Below, piece by piece: positions 37,547 to 46,748 of a stretch of DNA of 64,000 nucleotides. Within the stretch, counting starts at the first letter, position 1; each line of letters starts with the position of its first letter. Both the position numbers and the translations under genes were made by a program. The stretch spans positions 94,363 through 158,362 of the forward strand of contig NZ_JAGGLG010000006.1 in the NCBI RefSeq assembly GCF_017874315.1, given 5' to 3'. Origin of the DNA: Symbiobacterium terraclitae. GTDB taxonomy: Bacteria; Bacillota; Sulfobacillia; Symbiobacteriales; Symbiobacteriaceae. The notes beneath the pieces were generated by a model, which was not told the DNA's origin, ran no database searches, and was given only the letters and a program-made list of their open reading frames with translations.

Positions 37547-37576
37547 ATCCTAGCATAGAGTGTGTCCAGAAGGCAA
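37547..37576 (-). promoter_or_regulatory. Promoter of xerC
   Basis: Minus strand TTGCCT (37576-37571), 18-base spacer, TAGGAT (37552-37547) with upstream TGC (extended -10). The wider 37487-37774 region is AT-richer than its surroundings and otherwise holds only short hairpins. Confidence 0.7.
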
Positions 37577-37580
37577 GGCC

Positions 37581-37595
37581 ACAATTCAGAAAATA
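37581..37595. promoter_or_regulatory. Possible CodY box upstream of xerC
   Basis: ACAATTCAGAAAATA matches 11 of 15 positions of the CodY consensus AATTTTCWGAAAATT and lies just upstream of the xerC -35. Four mismatches make this weak, but codY is the neighbouring gene. Confidence 0.3.
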
Positions 37596-37774
37596 CCTCT
37601 ACCCGGTGCCAATTTACGCTCTCCGATTTTCGCCACTTAATGGCGGCTTGCTTCTACTTTCACGAGAAATCGACGGGTTTCCATGGTCTTCCACTCAGAT
37701 GACAGTTTTGTTACAACCTCTCGGCAGGCGAAAAGCGCGCAGGATGAAGTGCTGTCCGGGGTGCGCACACAGAG

Positions 37775-39121
37775 CTACTCGGCCGCCGCGGGCAACCCGA
37801 GAGCCGCCGGAGCCCAGGAGGCCAGGACCTCCAGCGCCCGCTCGGAGATCATCCGCTTGCGCGCCCGGCGGTCCTTGACCGTCGGGCCCTCCAGGGGGGG
37901 CATGAGGCCGAAGGCGATGTTCATCGGCTGGAAGTGCTCCGGATCGGCGTGCGTGATGTAGTGCATCAGGGAGCCGATGGCGGTCTCCCGCGGGAAGGCG
38001 ATCGGCTCCTGGCCCAGCGCCCGCCGCGCCGCGTTGATCCCGGCCACCAGGCCGCCGGCCGCCGACTCCACGTACCCCTCGACGCCCGTCATCTGGCCGG
38101 CGAAGAAGAGGCCGGTCCGGGTGCGCGACTCTCCGGTAGGATGGAGCAGCCGCGGCGAGTTCATGAACGTATTCCGATGGATGACGCCAAGCCGCTCGAA
38201 CTCCGCCTGCTCGAGCCCGGGGATCATGCGGAAGACCCTGATCTGGTCGCCCCACTTCAGGCTGGTCTGGAAGCCCACCAGGTTGTAGAGCGTTCCGGCG
38301 GCGTTGTCCTGGCGGAGCTGGACGACGGCCCAGGGGCGCCGCCCCGTGCGCGGGTCGATCAGGCCCACGGGCTTCATCGGTCCGTAGCGCAGGGCGTCGG
38401 GCCCCCTGCGGGCGATCTCCTCCACGGGCAGGCAGCCCTCGAAGAAGCAGACCCTCTCGTCCTCGGGGTTGTGGGGCATCGCCTTCTCGGCGGAGAGCAG
38501 CGCCTGGTAGAAGGCCTCGTACTCCTCCTTCGTCATCGGGCAGTTGAGGTAGTCGTCGCCCTCGCCCTTGCCGTAGCGGCTCATGCGGAAGACCTTCTCC
38601 ATGTTCACCGTTTCGATGTTCACGATCGGCGCGGCGGCATCGTAGAAGGAGAGCGCCTTCTCGCCGGTAAAGCGCAGGATGGCCGCGGCCAGCGGCTCCG
38701 ACGTCAGCGGCCCCGAGGCCACCACCACCACGCCCTCGTCCGGGATCTCCCGCACCTCCTCCCGGACCACGGTGATGTTGGGGTGCTGCTCCAGCGCCGC
38801 AGTGACGCCGGCGGCGAACCCGGTGCGGTCCACCGCCAGCGCCCCGCCGGCGGGCACGGCATTGGCCAGCGCCTCCCGCATGACGAGGCTGCCCAGCCGG
38901 CGCATCTCCTCCTTGAGCAGGCCCACCGCGTTCTCCAGGCTGGCCCCCCTGAGCGAGTTGGAGCAGACCAGCTCCGCGAACAGGCCGGTCCGGTGCACCG
39001 CGGTGCTGACCTTCGGCCGCATCTCATACAGCGTTACCCTGACGCCGCGCGAGGCGGCCTGCCAGGCCGCCTCCGAGCCCGCCAGGCCGGCGCCGACGAC
39101 GGTGATATGGGGCTGTTTCAC
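37775..39121 (-). CDS. trmFO: Methylenetetrahydrofolate-tRNA-(uracil-5-)-methyltransferase
   Basis: 448 aa flavoprotein forming m5U54 in tRNA with methylenetetrahydrofolate. FAD motif [16 protein letters not shown] at the N-terminus, conserved [10 protein letters not shown] with the catalytic-type Cys, and [17 protein letters not shown] near residue 350. GTG 39121 begins immediately after the topA stop (TGAGTG), so the pair is coupled. Confidence 0.97.
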   Translation of the reverse strand: MKQPHITVVGAGLAGSEAAWQAASRGVRVTLYEMRPKVSTAVHRTGLFAELVCSNSLRGASLENAVGLLKEEMRRLGSLVMREALANAVPAGGALAVDRTGFAAGVTAALEQHPNITVVREEVREIPDEGVVVVASGPLTSEPLAAAILRFTGEKALSFYDAAAPIVNIETVNMEKVFRMSRYGKGEGDDYLNCPMTKEEYEAFYQALLSAEKAMPHNPEDERVCFFEGCLPVEEIARRGPDALRYGPMKPVGLIDPRTGRRPWAVVQLRQDNAAGTLYNLVGFQTSLKWGDQIRVFRMIPGLEQAEFERLGVIHRNTFMNSPRLLHPTGESRTRTGLFFAGQMTGVEGYVESAAGGLVAGINAARRALGQEPIAFPRETAIGSLMHYITHADPEHFQPMNIAFGLMPPLEGPTVKDRRARKRMISERALEVLASWAPAALGLPAAAE

Positions 39122-41293
39122 TCAGGCATGCACCTCTTCCATGGATTCCACCGGCTCGGCGTAGCCGCAGTCCGGCGTCTTGCAGACGTGGGCGAGTCCC
39201 AGCTCCTTGGTGCGCTTCTCCACCATGTAGGGCGCGCCGCACTCGGGGCAGGGACGGTTCACCGGCTTCTCCCACGAGACGAAGTCGCAGTCGGGGTAGT
39301 TGGTGCAGCCGTAGAAGCGGCGGCCGCCCTTCTTCGCCTTGCGCTCCACGATGCGGCCGGTGCCGCAGTTCGGGCAGGTCACCCCGGTCTCCTCGAAGAT
39401 CGGCTTGGTCGTCTTGCACTCGGGGAAGCCGGGACACGCCAGGAACTTCCCGAAGCGCCCGTACTTCACGACCATCATCCGGCCGCACTTCTCGCAGGGC
39501 ACGTCGGAGACCTCGTCCTCCAGCTCGAACCCGCCCACCTTCTCCTCCGCCTCTTTCAGCGTCGACTCGAAGGGCTCGTAGAACTGGCGGATCAGATCCC
39601 TCCAATGAATTGCGCCCTCCGCCACGGCGTCGAGGTCGTTCTCCAGGTGTGCGGTGAACTCCACGTCGATGATCCGGGGGAAGTACTCCTTCAGGATGTC
39701 GGTCACCAGTATGCCCAGCTCGGTCGGGTGGAAGCGCTTATCCTGTTTCACCACGTAGCCGCGCGTCTGGATCGTCTGGATGATCGGGGCGTACGTGGAG
39801 GGCCGCCCGATGCCCCGCTCCTCCAGGGCCTTGACCAGCATCGCCTCGGAGTACCGGGGCGGCGGCTGGGTGAAGTGCTGCCTGGGCTCCAGGCGGCGCA
39901 GCTCCACCCGCTGGCCCTCGGTCAGCTCCGGCAGAAGCCCCTCGGCCTCCTCCCGGTTGGTCTCCTCGTCCTCGCTCTCGATGTAGACCTTCATGAAGCC
40001 GGGGAAGCGCAGGGTCTGCCCGGTGGCGCGGAACAGGTGCTCGCCGGCCGCCAGGTCCACCGACACGGTGTCGAGCACCGCAGGCGCCATCTCGCTGGCG
40101 ACGAAGCGCTCCCAGATCAGCCTGTAGAGCCGGTACTGGTCGGGGGTCAGGTACGGCTTCACCGACTCGGGCGTGCGGTTCACGTCCGTGGGGCGGATGG
40201 CCTCATGCGCACCCTGCTCGCCCGCGCGCCTGTCGGCCTCTCTCCGCTTGGCGGGGAGGAACTCCCGGCCATACTGCCCCTCGATGAAGGCCGCGGCCGC
40301 CCGGGCCGCCTCGTCGGCGACGCGGGTGGAGTCGGTGCGGATGTAGGTGACCAGGCCCGTGTGGCCCGCCTCGCCGAGGGGAAGGCCCTCGTAGAGCTGC
40401 TGGGCGACCGCCATCGTGCGCCGCACGGTGAAACCCAGCTTCCGGGAGGCCTCCTGCTGCAGGCTGGAGGTGGTGAACGGGAAGGCCGGGTTCCGCTTCT
40501 TCTCCCGCCGCTTGACGGAGCGCACCTCGAGGGTGAGGCCCGCGCCGCTGAGGTCGACCGGCTCGCCGGGGACGAGGTTGTCGGCCGGGCGCCCCAGCAC
40601 GCCGGCCAGCACCCGGGCCGTCTCCTCCCAGTTCTTCAGCTCGGTCTTCTCCTGGCCAGCGCCCTGATAGCGGGCGCTGAAGCTCTGCCCGTCGCCGGTC
40701 TGCAGCCGGGCCGTGAGGGTCCAGTACTCCTCGGGGCGGAAGGCCTGAATCTCCCGCTCCCGGTCGACGATCAGCCGCACGGCCACCGACTGCACCCGAC
40801 CGGCGGAGAGGCCGCGCCGCACCTTGCGCCAGAGCAGCGGGCTCAGCTTGTAGCCCACCAGCCGGTCCAGCACGCGACGGGCCTGCTGCGCGTCGACCCG
40901 GGCGAGGTCGATGGGCCGCGGCCGCCGGATCGCCTTCTGGATCGCGTCCTTGGTGATCTCGTGAAACTCGATGCGCACGGGCTCGTCGGTGGGAATGCCC
41001 AGCGCCTGCGCAAGGTGCCAGGAGATCGCCTCGCCCTCCCGGTCAGGGTCAGTGGCGAGGTAGACGCGCTCCGCCTTCCGGGCGCTGTCCCGCAGCTCCT
41101 TCAGGACGTCGCCCTTGCCGCGGATCGTGATGTATTTGGGCTCGAACCCGTCCTCGACCGCGACCCCGAGCTGGCTCTTGGGCAGATCGCGCACGTGGCC
41201 CATGGAGGCCTTCACGGTGTACTTCCGCCCGAGGAACTTCTCGATGGTCTTGGCCTTGGCCGGGGACTCTACGATGATCAGGCTCTTGGGCAC
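39122..41293 (-). CDS. topA: DNA topoisomerase I
   Basis: 723 aa type IA topoisomerase. Toprim SLIIVESPAKAKTIEKFLG and ATDPDREGEAISWH, active-site Tyr region GLVTYIRTDSTR, and three C-terminal zinc ribbons (CEKC ... CPGFPEC; CPNC ... CTNYPDC; CPEC ... CKTPDC). GTG 41293 follows GGAGGTG by about 8 bases and places the start right before the Toprim domain. Confidence 0.98.
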   Translation of the reverse strand: MPKSLIIVESPAKAKTIEKFLGRKYTVKASMGHVRDLPKSQLGVAVEDGFEPKYITIRGKGDVLKELRDSARKAERVYLATDPDREGEAISWHLAQALGIPTDEPVRIEFHEITKDAIQKAIRRPRPIDLARVDAQQARRVLDRLVGYKLSPLLWRKVRRGLSAGRVQSVAVRLIVDREREIQAFRPEEYWTLTARLQTGDGQSFSARYQGAGQEKTELKNWEETARVLAGVLGRPADNLVPGEPVDLSGAGLTLEVRSVKRREKKRNPAFPFTTSSLQQEASRKLGFTVRRTMAVAQQLYEGLPLGEAGHTGLVTYIRTDSTRVADEAARAAAAFIEGQYGREFLPAKRREADRRAGEQGAHEAIRPTDVNRTPESVKPYLTPDQYRLYRLIWERFVASEMAPAVLDTVSVDLAAGEHLFRATGQTLRFPGFMKVYIESEDEETNREEAEGLLPELTEGQRVELRRLEPRQHFTQPPPRYSEAMLVKALEERGIGRPSTYAPIIQTIQTRGYVVKQDKRFHPTELGILVTDILKEYFPRIIDVEFTAHLENDLDAVAEGAIHWRDLIRQFYEPFESTLKEAEEKVGGFELEDEVSDVPCEKCGRMMVVKYGRFGKFLACPGFPECKTTKPIFEETGVTCPNCGTGRIVERKAKKGGRRFYGCTNYPDCDFVSWEKPVNRPCPECGAPYMVEKRTKELGLAHVCKTPDCGYAEPVESMEEVHA

Positions 41294-41351
41294 CCAGATC
41301 ACACCTCCGTGCGACACGCCACGGCGGGGACGCGTCTCTCCTGCCAGTGGC

Positions 41352-42458
41352 CTATCCAATACGTATGTATTGCCCGTCAGGTAAGCGCCGAATCGCGCTG
41401 CGGATCTCCAACATCGTCAGGCAGGCCTGTACCTCCGCGATGGGAAGACCGCACGTCTCCGCCAGGTCGCCCGGCCACCACGGGGCGTCGCCCATCCAGC
41501 CCAGCACCCGCTGTTCCAACTCGGTCAGCCCCCGCGGCGCAAAGTGCAGGGGCCCCTCGGGCGGCGTCAGGAAGCCCAGGTCCTCGAGCACCTGCCGGCC
41601 GCTGACCGCAAGCCCGGCGCCGTCCCGGACGAACCGGAACAGGCCGCGCGAGAGCGGACTGGTGATCGGCCCCGGGACGATGAAGAGCTCCCGGTCCTGC
41701 TCGATGGCGTGGCGTGCGGTGATGAGCGTGCCCGACCGCTCGCCCGCCTCCACCAGGATCACGGCGTGGCTGAGCCCGCTGATGATCCGGTTGCGCTCGG
41801 GGAAGTGCTCGGGGCGCGGGGTGCTGCCGGGGGGCTGTTCCGAGAAGACCGCCCCCGACTCCCGCATCTGCCGGTACATGGCCACCGATTCACGAGGATA
41901 GCAGACATCGGCGCCGCCGCCAAGCACCGCCACGGAAGTTCCGCCCGCGCCGAGCGCGCCCCGGTGGGCGGCGGTGTCGATGCCCCGGGCCATGCCGCTG
42001 ACAACCACCGCCCCCAGCTGCGCCAGCTCCCGGCCCAGCTGCTCGGCCACGGCCAGGCCGTAGCTGGTGGGCCGCCGGGTGCCCACGATGGCGACCACCG
42101 GGCGGTCGGGCTCGGCGTTGGGCTCCCACGGGCCGTACTGGTAGAGCACGGGCGGCGGCTCCGGGATGTGCTTCAGCCGCTCCGGGTAGCCGGGCGTCCC
42201 AAAGCAAAGCACCCGGAGTCCGACCCGCCGGGCCCGCTCCAGGTCCCGTTCCGCCTCGCGCCGCGCGTCGGCGCTCCTGCGCACCGCCACCGCCGCCCGG
42301 GCGACGGCCGGCGTGAAGCCGTTCACCGCGGCGAGCTCCGCCTCGCCCAGCTGCCACGCCTCCTCCGGATTGGGGTGCGCCCGCATCAGCTCCGCCAGCC
42401 GGTGCCGGCCGACGCCCTCGGCGCGCCCGTAGATCAACCAGACCAGGGCCGGTTCCAT
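41352..42458 (-). CDS. dprA: DNA-processing protein DprA/Smf
   Basis: 368 aa. Helical SAM-like N-terminal region, Rossmann DprA core (VAIVGTRRPTSYGL ... VSGMARGIDTAAHRGAL ... TSVAVLGGGADVCYP ... SEQPPGS ... FPERNRIISGLSHAVILVEA) and a C-terminal winged helix (LTELEQRVLGWMG onward). Loads RecA on incoming single-stranded DNA during transformation. ATG 42458 has GGGGGTG about 7 bases upstream. With comM and a 58-aa gap to topA, it forms part of a competence-related neighbourhood. Confidence 0.96.
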   Translation of the reverse strand: MEPALVWLIYGRAEGVGRHRLAELMRAHPNPEEAWQLGEAELAAVNGFTPAVARAAVAVRRSADARREAERDLERARRVGLRVLCFGTPGYPERLKHIPEPPPVLYQYGPWEPNAEPDRPVVAIVGTRRPTSYGLAVAEQLGRELAQLGAVVVSGMARGIDTAAHRGALGAGGTSVAVLGGGADVCYPRESVAMYRQMRESGAVFSEQPPGSTPRPEHFPERNRIISGLSHAVILVEAGERSGTLITARHAIEQDRELFIVPGPITSPLSRGLFRFVRDGAGLAVSGRQVLEDLGFLTPPEGPLHFAPRGLTELEQRVLGWMGDAPWWPGDLAETCGLPIAEVQACLTMLEIRSAIRRLPDGQYIRIG

Positions 42459-42559
42459 CGCGCTCACCCCCACGACTGCGGCTCCCCGGGACTCTCCGGC
42501 CGCCGCCCTGCGCATGCGGCGGCCCCTCCCAGCCGCCGCACGCCTGCCCGCACGCGAAA

Positions 42560-42584
42560 AGCCCGGTGGCTCCGCTACCGGGCT
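42560..42584 (-). terminator. Intrinsic terminator overlapping the M20 peptidase stop
   Basis: Eight-base arms 42560-42567 and 42577-42584 with a 9-base loop, followed on the minus strand by TTTTCGCG. The TAG stop of the peptidase gene (42577-42575) lies at the inner end of the first arm, so translating ribosomes would cover the stem. Confidence 0.75.
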
Positions 42585-43729
42585 CGCAGGGGCAGCTCCT
42601 GAACCCCCAGCACCAGGAGCAGAACCTGAGCCAGCCCCCTGGCGAGCGGGGAAGTATAGATGTACTCGTCAAGCCGATGGCCGTTGCCACCCAGGGTGAC
42701 CCCCACCGTCACCGCAGGGATGCCCATCGAGAGCGGGACGTTGCCGTCGGTGGACGAGGGGTAGGTGCGGGTCTGCAGGCCGAGTTCCCGGTGGACGGCC
42801 CGCACGAGATTGCAGAGCGGGTGCTCGTCGGGGATCGCCCCCGTGGGCCGGTCGCCCAGCAGCTCCAGCGAGGCCTTCACGCCCGTCTCCCGCTCCACCG
42901 CCCGGATGATGCGCTGCACCCGCTCCTCGAGGCGGATCAGCTCCGCCCGGTCCAGCGACCGGAGGTCGAGCACCGCCTCCGCCCGCGCCGCAATCGTGTT
43001 CACCGACGTGCCACCGGAGATGAGGCCGACATTGTAGGTGGTCTTCGGGTGCGCAGGAACGCGCAGCTCGCTGATGCGGGCGATGATCCGGCCGAGGCTG
43101 TGGATGGCGCTGGGCGCCCCGAACGCACCCCAGGAGTGGCCGCCGCTGGTGGTGACCACCAGGCGGAAGCGCCGGCTGCCCACCGCCTCACGCACCATCC
43201 CGCCCAGGCTGCCGTCCAGGGCGATCACGTAGTCGATCTCCTCCTGTAGGGCCCGCACGATGGCCCGCATGCCCTCCAGGTTGCCCAGCCCCTCCTCGCC
43301 GCATGTGGCGGCGAAGATCACGTCGCCGGTGAGGCTCACATCCGACTCCACCAACAGCCGGGCGGCGTGCAGCATGGTCGCCACGCTGGCCGAGTTGTCT
43401 CCGACGCCGGGGGCCCGCAGGATCTCGCCGTCCACGCGCACGGTCACGTCCGTCTCCACGGGAAACACGGTATCCAGATGGGCCGCCAGCAGCAGGTTCG
43501 GGCCGGTGCCCCGCCCCCGCAGGCGGCCGATGACGTTGCCGGCGGCGTCGCGGCTGACCTCTCGCAGCCCTACCTCTACCATGCGCCGCGCCACGTAGGC
43601 GGCGCGCTGCTCCTCGTGGAAGGTGGGCGCCGGGATCTGACAGATTGCGATGACTTCCTGCACAAGATCAGGCAGTGCGGTCTCCGCCCCGGCCACCATG
43701 CGGAGGGCGGTAGGGCGCTCGAAGTGCAT
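42575..43729 (-). CDS. M20-family metallopeptidase (PepT-like)
   Basis: 384 aa zinc aminopeptidase/deacylase of the M20 family. Metal ligands: His-x-Asp in LAAHLDTVFPV, Asp in PGVGDNSASVA, Glu-Glu in ATCGEEGLGN (catalytic and ligand). The lid-domain segment GGTSVNTIAARAEAVLDLRS is typical. ATG 43729 with AAAGGGGG site. Monocistronic, with its own terminator. Substrate unknown. Confidence 0.92.
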   Translation of the reverse strand: MHFERPTALRMVAGAETALPDLVQEVIAICQIPAPTFHEEQRAAYVARRMVEVGLREVSRDAAGNVIGRLRGRGTGPNLLLAAHLDTVFPVETDVTVRVDGEILRAPGVGDNSASVATMLHAARLLVESDVSLTGDVIFAATCGEEGLGNLEGMRAIVRALQEEIDYVIALDGSLGGMVREAVGSRRFRLVVTTSGGHSWGAFGAPSAIHSLGRIIARISELRVPAHPKTTYNVGLISGGTSVNTIAARAEAVLDLRSLDRAELIRLEERVQRIIRAVERETGVKASLELLGDRPTGAIPDEHPLCNLVRAVHRELGLQTRTYPSSTDGNVPLSMGIPAVTVGVTLGGNGHRLDEYIYTSPLARGLAQVLLLVLGVQELPLRAR

Positions 43730-43809
43730 GCGGCGTCGCCCCCTTTGGCAGTTCAATCTCCGATTATAGCGGAAGGTTGTAAGGTTGGAAAGAGTGACCA
43801 GTCCGGCGG

Positions 43810-44073
43810 CTACTCCACCCGCTTGCGCAGCACGACTTCCCACTCGCCCTCGCCCGCGGCGCGCACCGCCAGCACCTCGTCGCCGTACATCTGGGCGCTG
43901 CGGGGCACGTTCCGGGTGGCCGGCTCGTAATCCAGCCGGACGAGCAGGACCTGGCCCACCTCCATCTCCTCGAGGGCGATCTTGGTCTTGGCGAAGGTAA
44001 TGGGGCAGACATCGCCGCGCAGGTCGATGATGCGGTCCGGCTGCGGCAGCGCGTCGGGGCCAGTTGGCGTCAT
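43810..44073 (-). CDS. TusA/SirA family sulfurtransferase-like protein
   Basis: 87 aa. RIIDLRGDVCPITFAKTKIA carries the conserved Cys (residue 23) of the TusA C-P-x-P motif, here C-P-I-T, and the fold continues with EVGQVLLVRLDYEPATRNVP. TusA proteins relay persulfide sulfur. Last Pro of the motif is missing. Followed downstream by the M20 peptidase. Confidence 0.88.
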   Translation of the reverse strand: MTPTGPDALPQPDRIIDLRGDVCPITFAKTKIALEEMEVGQVLLVRLDYEPATRNVPRSAQMYGDEVLAVRAAGEGEWEVVLRKRVE

Positions 44074-44092
44074 GGGGCATCCTCCTCCGTTG

Positions 44093-44407
44093 CTACTCCG
44101 GCTGCGACAGACTCTCCTGAACCAGCCGCACCGCCTCCTCGAAGTCGGCCGTGCGCCAGACCTGCTCCGAGTGGCCGGCGGGGTAGAGCTTCTCGGTGCG
44201 GGGATGCGGCAGCGCGTCGAACTCCGTGCCGATGTACTCGCCGGTCGCCTCGTCGCGCACCACCACCAGAAAGCCGCCCCGCGCCAGATGCGGCCGGTTC
44301 AGCTTGAAGCGGGCCGGCTGGGCCGCGTATCCGATCACCCGGCCATCGGCGTCGCAGATCTCCTGGCCGGTGGCCGCCAGGAGCTCCCGGATCTCGGCCG
44401 TCTGCAC
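44093..44407 (-). CDS. Hypothetical protein
   Basis: 104 aa from GTG 44407 (GGGGGGT 6-7 bases upstream). Mixed alpha/beta-looking soluble protein; segment ARGGFLVVVRDEATGEYIGTEF looks like a beta meander. No family recognised. 19 bases upstream of the TusA-like gene, so the two may be co-transcribed. Confidence 0.65.
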   Translation of the reverse strand: MQTAEIRELLAATGQEICDADGRVIGYAAQPARFKLNRPHLARGGFLVVVRDEATGEYIGTEFDALPHPRTEKLYPAGHSEQVWRTADFEEAVRLVQESLSQPE

Positions 44408-44432
44408 TCGCACACCCCCCGTCCCACAGCGC

Positions 44433-44461
44433 GGGGGAGGCCGGCGGCGCCTGCCTCCCCC
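44433..44461 (-). terminator. Hairpin between two small genes
   Basis: Nine-base arms 44433-44441 and 44453-44461 with an 11-base loop, 13 bases past the stop of the 82-aa gene. No T-tract. Confidence 0.45.
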
Positions 44462-44474
44462 ACCGGTCGTCGGG

Positions 44475-44723
44475 CTAATCTTCGCCCCTGACGCCATCGC
44501 CACCTGCTGCGCCCGTCTGCCCGTAGACGGTGCCCTCGTCGGACTTCGCCCTGATCCCGTGTGCCTTGTCGACGCTGGTCAGGTTGTCGGGCGCCGTCTT
44601 CATCGGGTTCTCCAGCCGCTCCTGGTCCCGGGCCTCCAGCTTGGCGGCATCCTCCCGCCAACCGGTTCCCCGGCGGTCGGCCATCGGCCCCTCGTGGACC
44701 GGCTGTCCTTCCTTCTTCGCCAT
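44475..44723 (-). CDS. Small hydrophilic protein
   Basis: 82 aa starting MAKKEGQPVHEGPMADRRG, very hydrophilic and probably disordered, rich in Lys/Glu/Asp/Gly, like many small spore-former proteins of unknown role. GGAGGGAG precedes ATG 44723. No recognisable domain. Confidence 0.6.
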   Translation of the reverse strand: MAKKEGQPVHEGPMADRRGTGWREDAAKLEARDQERLENPMKTAPDNLTSVDKAHGIRAKSDEGTVYGQTGAAGGDGVRGED

Positions 44724-44763
44724 CGCTCTCCCTCCCCCCGCTCGGGCTGACCGCTGGGCGCGG

Positions 44764-46437
44764 TCAGGCGTTAGCATGCGCAGGGAGCCGCCGCCCAACC
44801 CGGTCCCGGGAGGGCTGCGCCTGCATCCCGCCGGCGGGGACGGGCTCCGCTCCGGCCACGCGGTACTGCAGGGCTTCTGCCAGGTGGGCGAGACCGATGG
44901 CGTCCTGGCCGTCGAGGTCCGCCAGGGTGCGGGCCACCCGCAGGACGCGGTCGTGCCCGCGCAGGGTGAGGCCGAACCGATCCATCGCCTCCCGCATCAA
45001 CGCCTCTCCGCCCGCGGGAAGCCGGCAGAAGCGGCGCAGCAGCGCCGGACCCATCTCGGCGTTGGTGCTGCAGCCCGATCCGGCCAGCCTGCGCCGCTGC
45101 CGCTCCCGCGCGGCCAGGACCCGCTCACGCACCGCCGCGGAGGGCTCGGCTGCGGCGGTGGAACGGTACTGCTCGTAGTCGACGGGCTGCAGGAAGAGCT
45201 GCAAGTCGAACCGGTCCAGCATCGGGCCGGAGAGCCTGCCGCGGTAGAGGTGCACCGCGGACGCGGAGCAGGTGCAGGCCCGCACGGGGTCGCCCAGGTG
45301 CCCGCAGGGGCAGGGGTTGGCCGCGGCGACGAGCATGGGCCGGGCGGGGAAGGCGACGTGGCCGCTCGCCCGGGCCAGCCGGACGACACCGTCCTCCAGG
45401 GGCTGGCGCAGCGCCTCCAGCACGTCGCGCCGGAACTCGGGCAGCTCGTCCAGGAAGAGGACGCCCCGGTGGGCCAGCGTGACCTCCCCCGGCCGGATCG
45501 GGGTGCCGCCGCCGAGCAGCGCCGCCCGGGAGGCGGAGTGATGGGGCGCCCGGAAGGGCCTGCGGCGCATCAGCCCGCCGCCCGACAGCTCGCCCGCGAC
45601 GCTGTAGATGCGGCTGACCTCCAGCGACTCGGCGTCATCCAGCGGCGGCAGGACCGTGGGGAGGCAGCGCGCCAGCAGGCTCTTGCCGGCCCCGGGCGGG
45701 CCCACCATCAGGAGGTTGTGGCCCCCGGCCGCCGCCACCTCTAGGGCGCGGCGGGCCACCGCCTGGCCGCGCACCAGCGCCAGGTCGCCGTCCGGCTCGC
45801 CGCCGCCCTCGGCCGGTGCGGCCGGCTCGGGCACGGCCAGATGCCGCTCGCCCCGCAGGTGGGCCACCAGATCGGACAGGTGTGGGGCGGAGAGGACGGG
45901 CGCCAGAGCGCTGCCGGCGGCCCGGCCATCGACCGGGTGCGCATGCCCTCCCGCCGGGTCGGGAGCCGCCCCGGGCGGCCCGGAGTGCCCGCGACACAGC
46001 GCTGCCGCCTCCGCCGCGCTCTCCGGCGGGAGGATGAGCCGGAGGCCCTGCTGCGCCGCCAGGGCCATGGCCAGGGCGCCCCGGACCGGGCGGAGGGCGC
46101 CGTCCAGCGCCAGCTCGCCGGCCACCGCCACGCCCTCGAGTGCGGCGGGGTCGAAGGCGCCGGATGCGGCCAGCACACCCACGGCGATGGCGGCGTCGAA
46201 GCCGGCCCCCTCTTTGCGCGTGTGCGCCGGAGCCAGGTTGACGGTGATCCGCTGCAGCGGGAAGGGCCAGCCCCCGTTGCGGATGGCCGCACGCACGCGC
46301 TCCCGGGCCTCGCGCACGGCCGCGTCCGGCAGCCCCACGATCTCGAAGGCAGGGAGTCCGGGGCTCACGTCGACCTCCACCGCCACCGGCACCGCGTCGA
46401 TCCCCTGCAGGGCAAAGCTCCACACCCGCACGAACAC
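44764..46437 (-). CDS. comM: YifB/ComM family Mg chelatase-like ATPase
   Basis: 557 aa. N-terminal Lon-protease-like ChlI domain (VEVDVSPGLPAFEIVGLPD ... NLAPAHTRKEGAGFD), central AAA+ with Walker A VGPPGAGKSLLAR and Walker B GVLFLDELPEF, sensor region, a CPCG ... CTCS cysteine cluster (residues about 345-360), and a C-terminal helical domain. ComM is a helicase that promotes branch migration in natural transformation. GTG 46437 chosen from a GGGGTGGG site. A stretch around residue 180 reads Gly/Pro-rich (PGAAPDPAGGHAHPVDG) unlike typical YifB, so this linker may have drifted. Confidence 0.92.
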   Translation of the reverse strand: MFVRVWSFALQGIDAVPVAVEVDVSPGLPAFEIVGLPDAAVREARERVRAAIRNGGWPFPLQRITVNLAPAHTRKEGAGFDAAIAVGVLAASGAFDPAALEGVAVAGELALDGALRPVRGALAMALAAQQGLRLILPPESAAEAAALCRGHSGPPGAAPDPAGGHAHPVDGRAAGSALAPVLSAPHLSDLVAHLRGERHLAVPEPAAPAEGGGEPDGDLALVRGQAVARRALEVAAAGGHNLLMVGPPGAGKSLLARCLPTVLPPLDDAESLEVSRIYSVAGELSGGGLMRRRPFRAPHHSASRAALLGGGTPIRPGEVTLAHRGVLFLDELPEFRRDVLEALRQPLEDGVVRLARASGHVAFPARPMLVAAANPCPCGHLGDPVRACTCSASAVHLYRGRLSGPMLDRFDLQLFLQPVDYEQYRSTAAAEPSAAVRERVLAARERQRRRLAGSGCSTNAEMGPALLRRFCRLPAGGEALMREAMDRFGLTLRGHDRVLRVARTLADLDGQDAIGLAHLAEALQYRVAGAEPVPAGGMQAQPSRDRVGRRLPAHANA

Positions 46438-46474
46438 CGTTCCCACCCCGCCAACACTTGTTCGCCTCACCATC

Positions 46475-46503
46475 ATCATGCCAGGCCGCGAGTGTTCTGT
46501 CAA
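46475..46503 (-). promoter_or_regulatory. Promoter of the comM-like gene
   Basis: Minus strand TTGACA (46503-46498), 17-base spacer, CATGAT (46480-46475). The transcript would begin near 46468, only about 30 bases before the GTG. Confidence 0.75.
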
Positions 46504-46673
46504 TCCGTGCCATTCCTGTTATTTTACTCCTTTTGCCCTCTGGACCGATCTCGGGTGACACGGCAGGGGCGGCGGATGCCGGGTGAACCCCAGATGGAAG
46601 GCACCGCCGGGTGTCGCAGGAGGGGCGCCTCGGCGCATGTGCACTTCGCAAGCGCCCCCGTGCGTCGAGGGTG

Positions 46674-46701
46674 ACCACCGTCGTTATGTAAACATAGGCT
46701 G
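46674..46701 (+). promoter_or_regulatory. Sigma-K/E-like promoter of the SPOCS gene
   Basis: AC at 46674-46675, a 17-base spacer, and CATAGGCTG at 46693-46701 fit the mother-cell consensus AC-N16/17-CATANNNTA except the last base. Upstream of the plus-strand SPOCS gene; no good sigma-A hexamers are visible there. Confidence 0.45.
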
Positions 46702-46748
46702 GTAGCGGACCGCCGTGACCTGACGCGGACGGCACAGGAGGGAGGCCG

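Noticed and set aside
37934..41605. Plus-strand open frame of over 1200 codons opposite trmFO and topA
   Set aside because: Same high-GC antisense artefact; no ribosome-binding site or domain.
46504..46740. Open frames across the comM-SPOCS intergenic region
   Set aside because: Promoters on both strands occupy it and the frames lack ribosome-binding sites.
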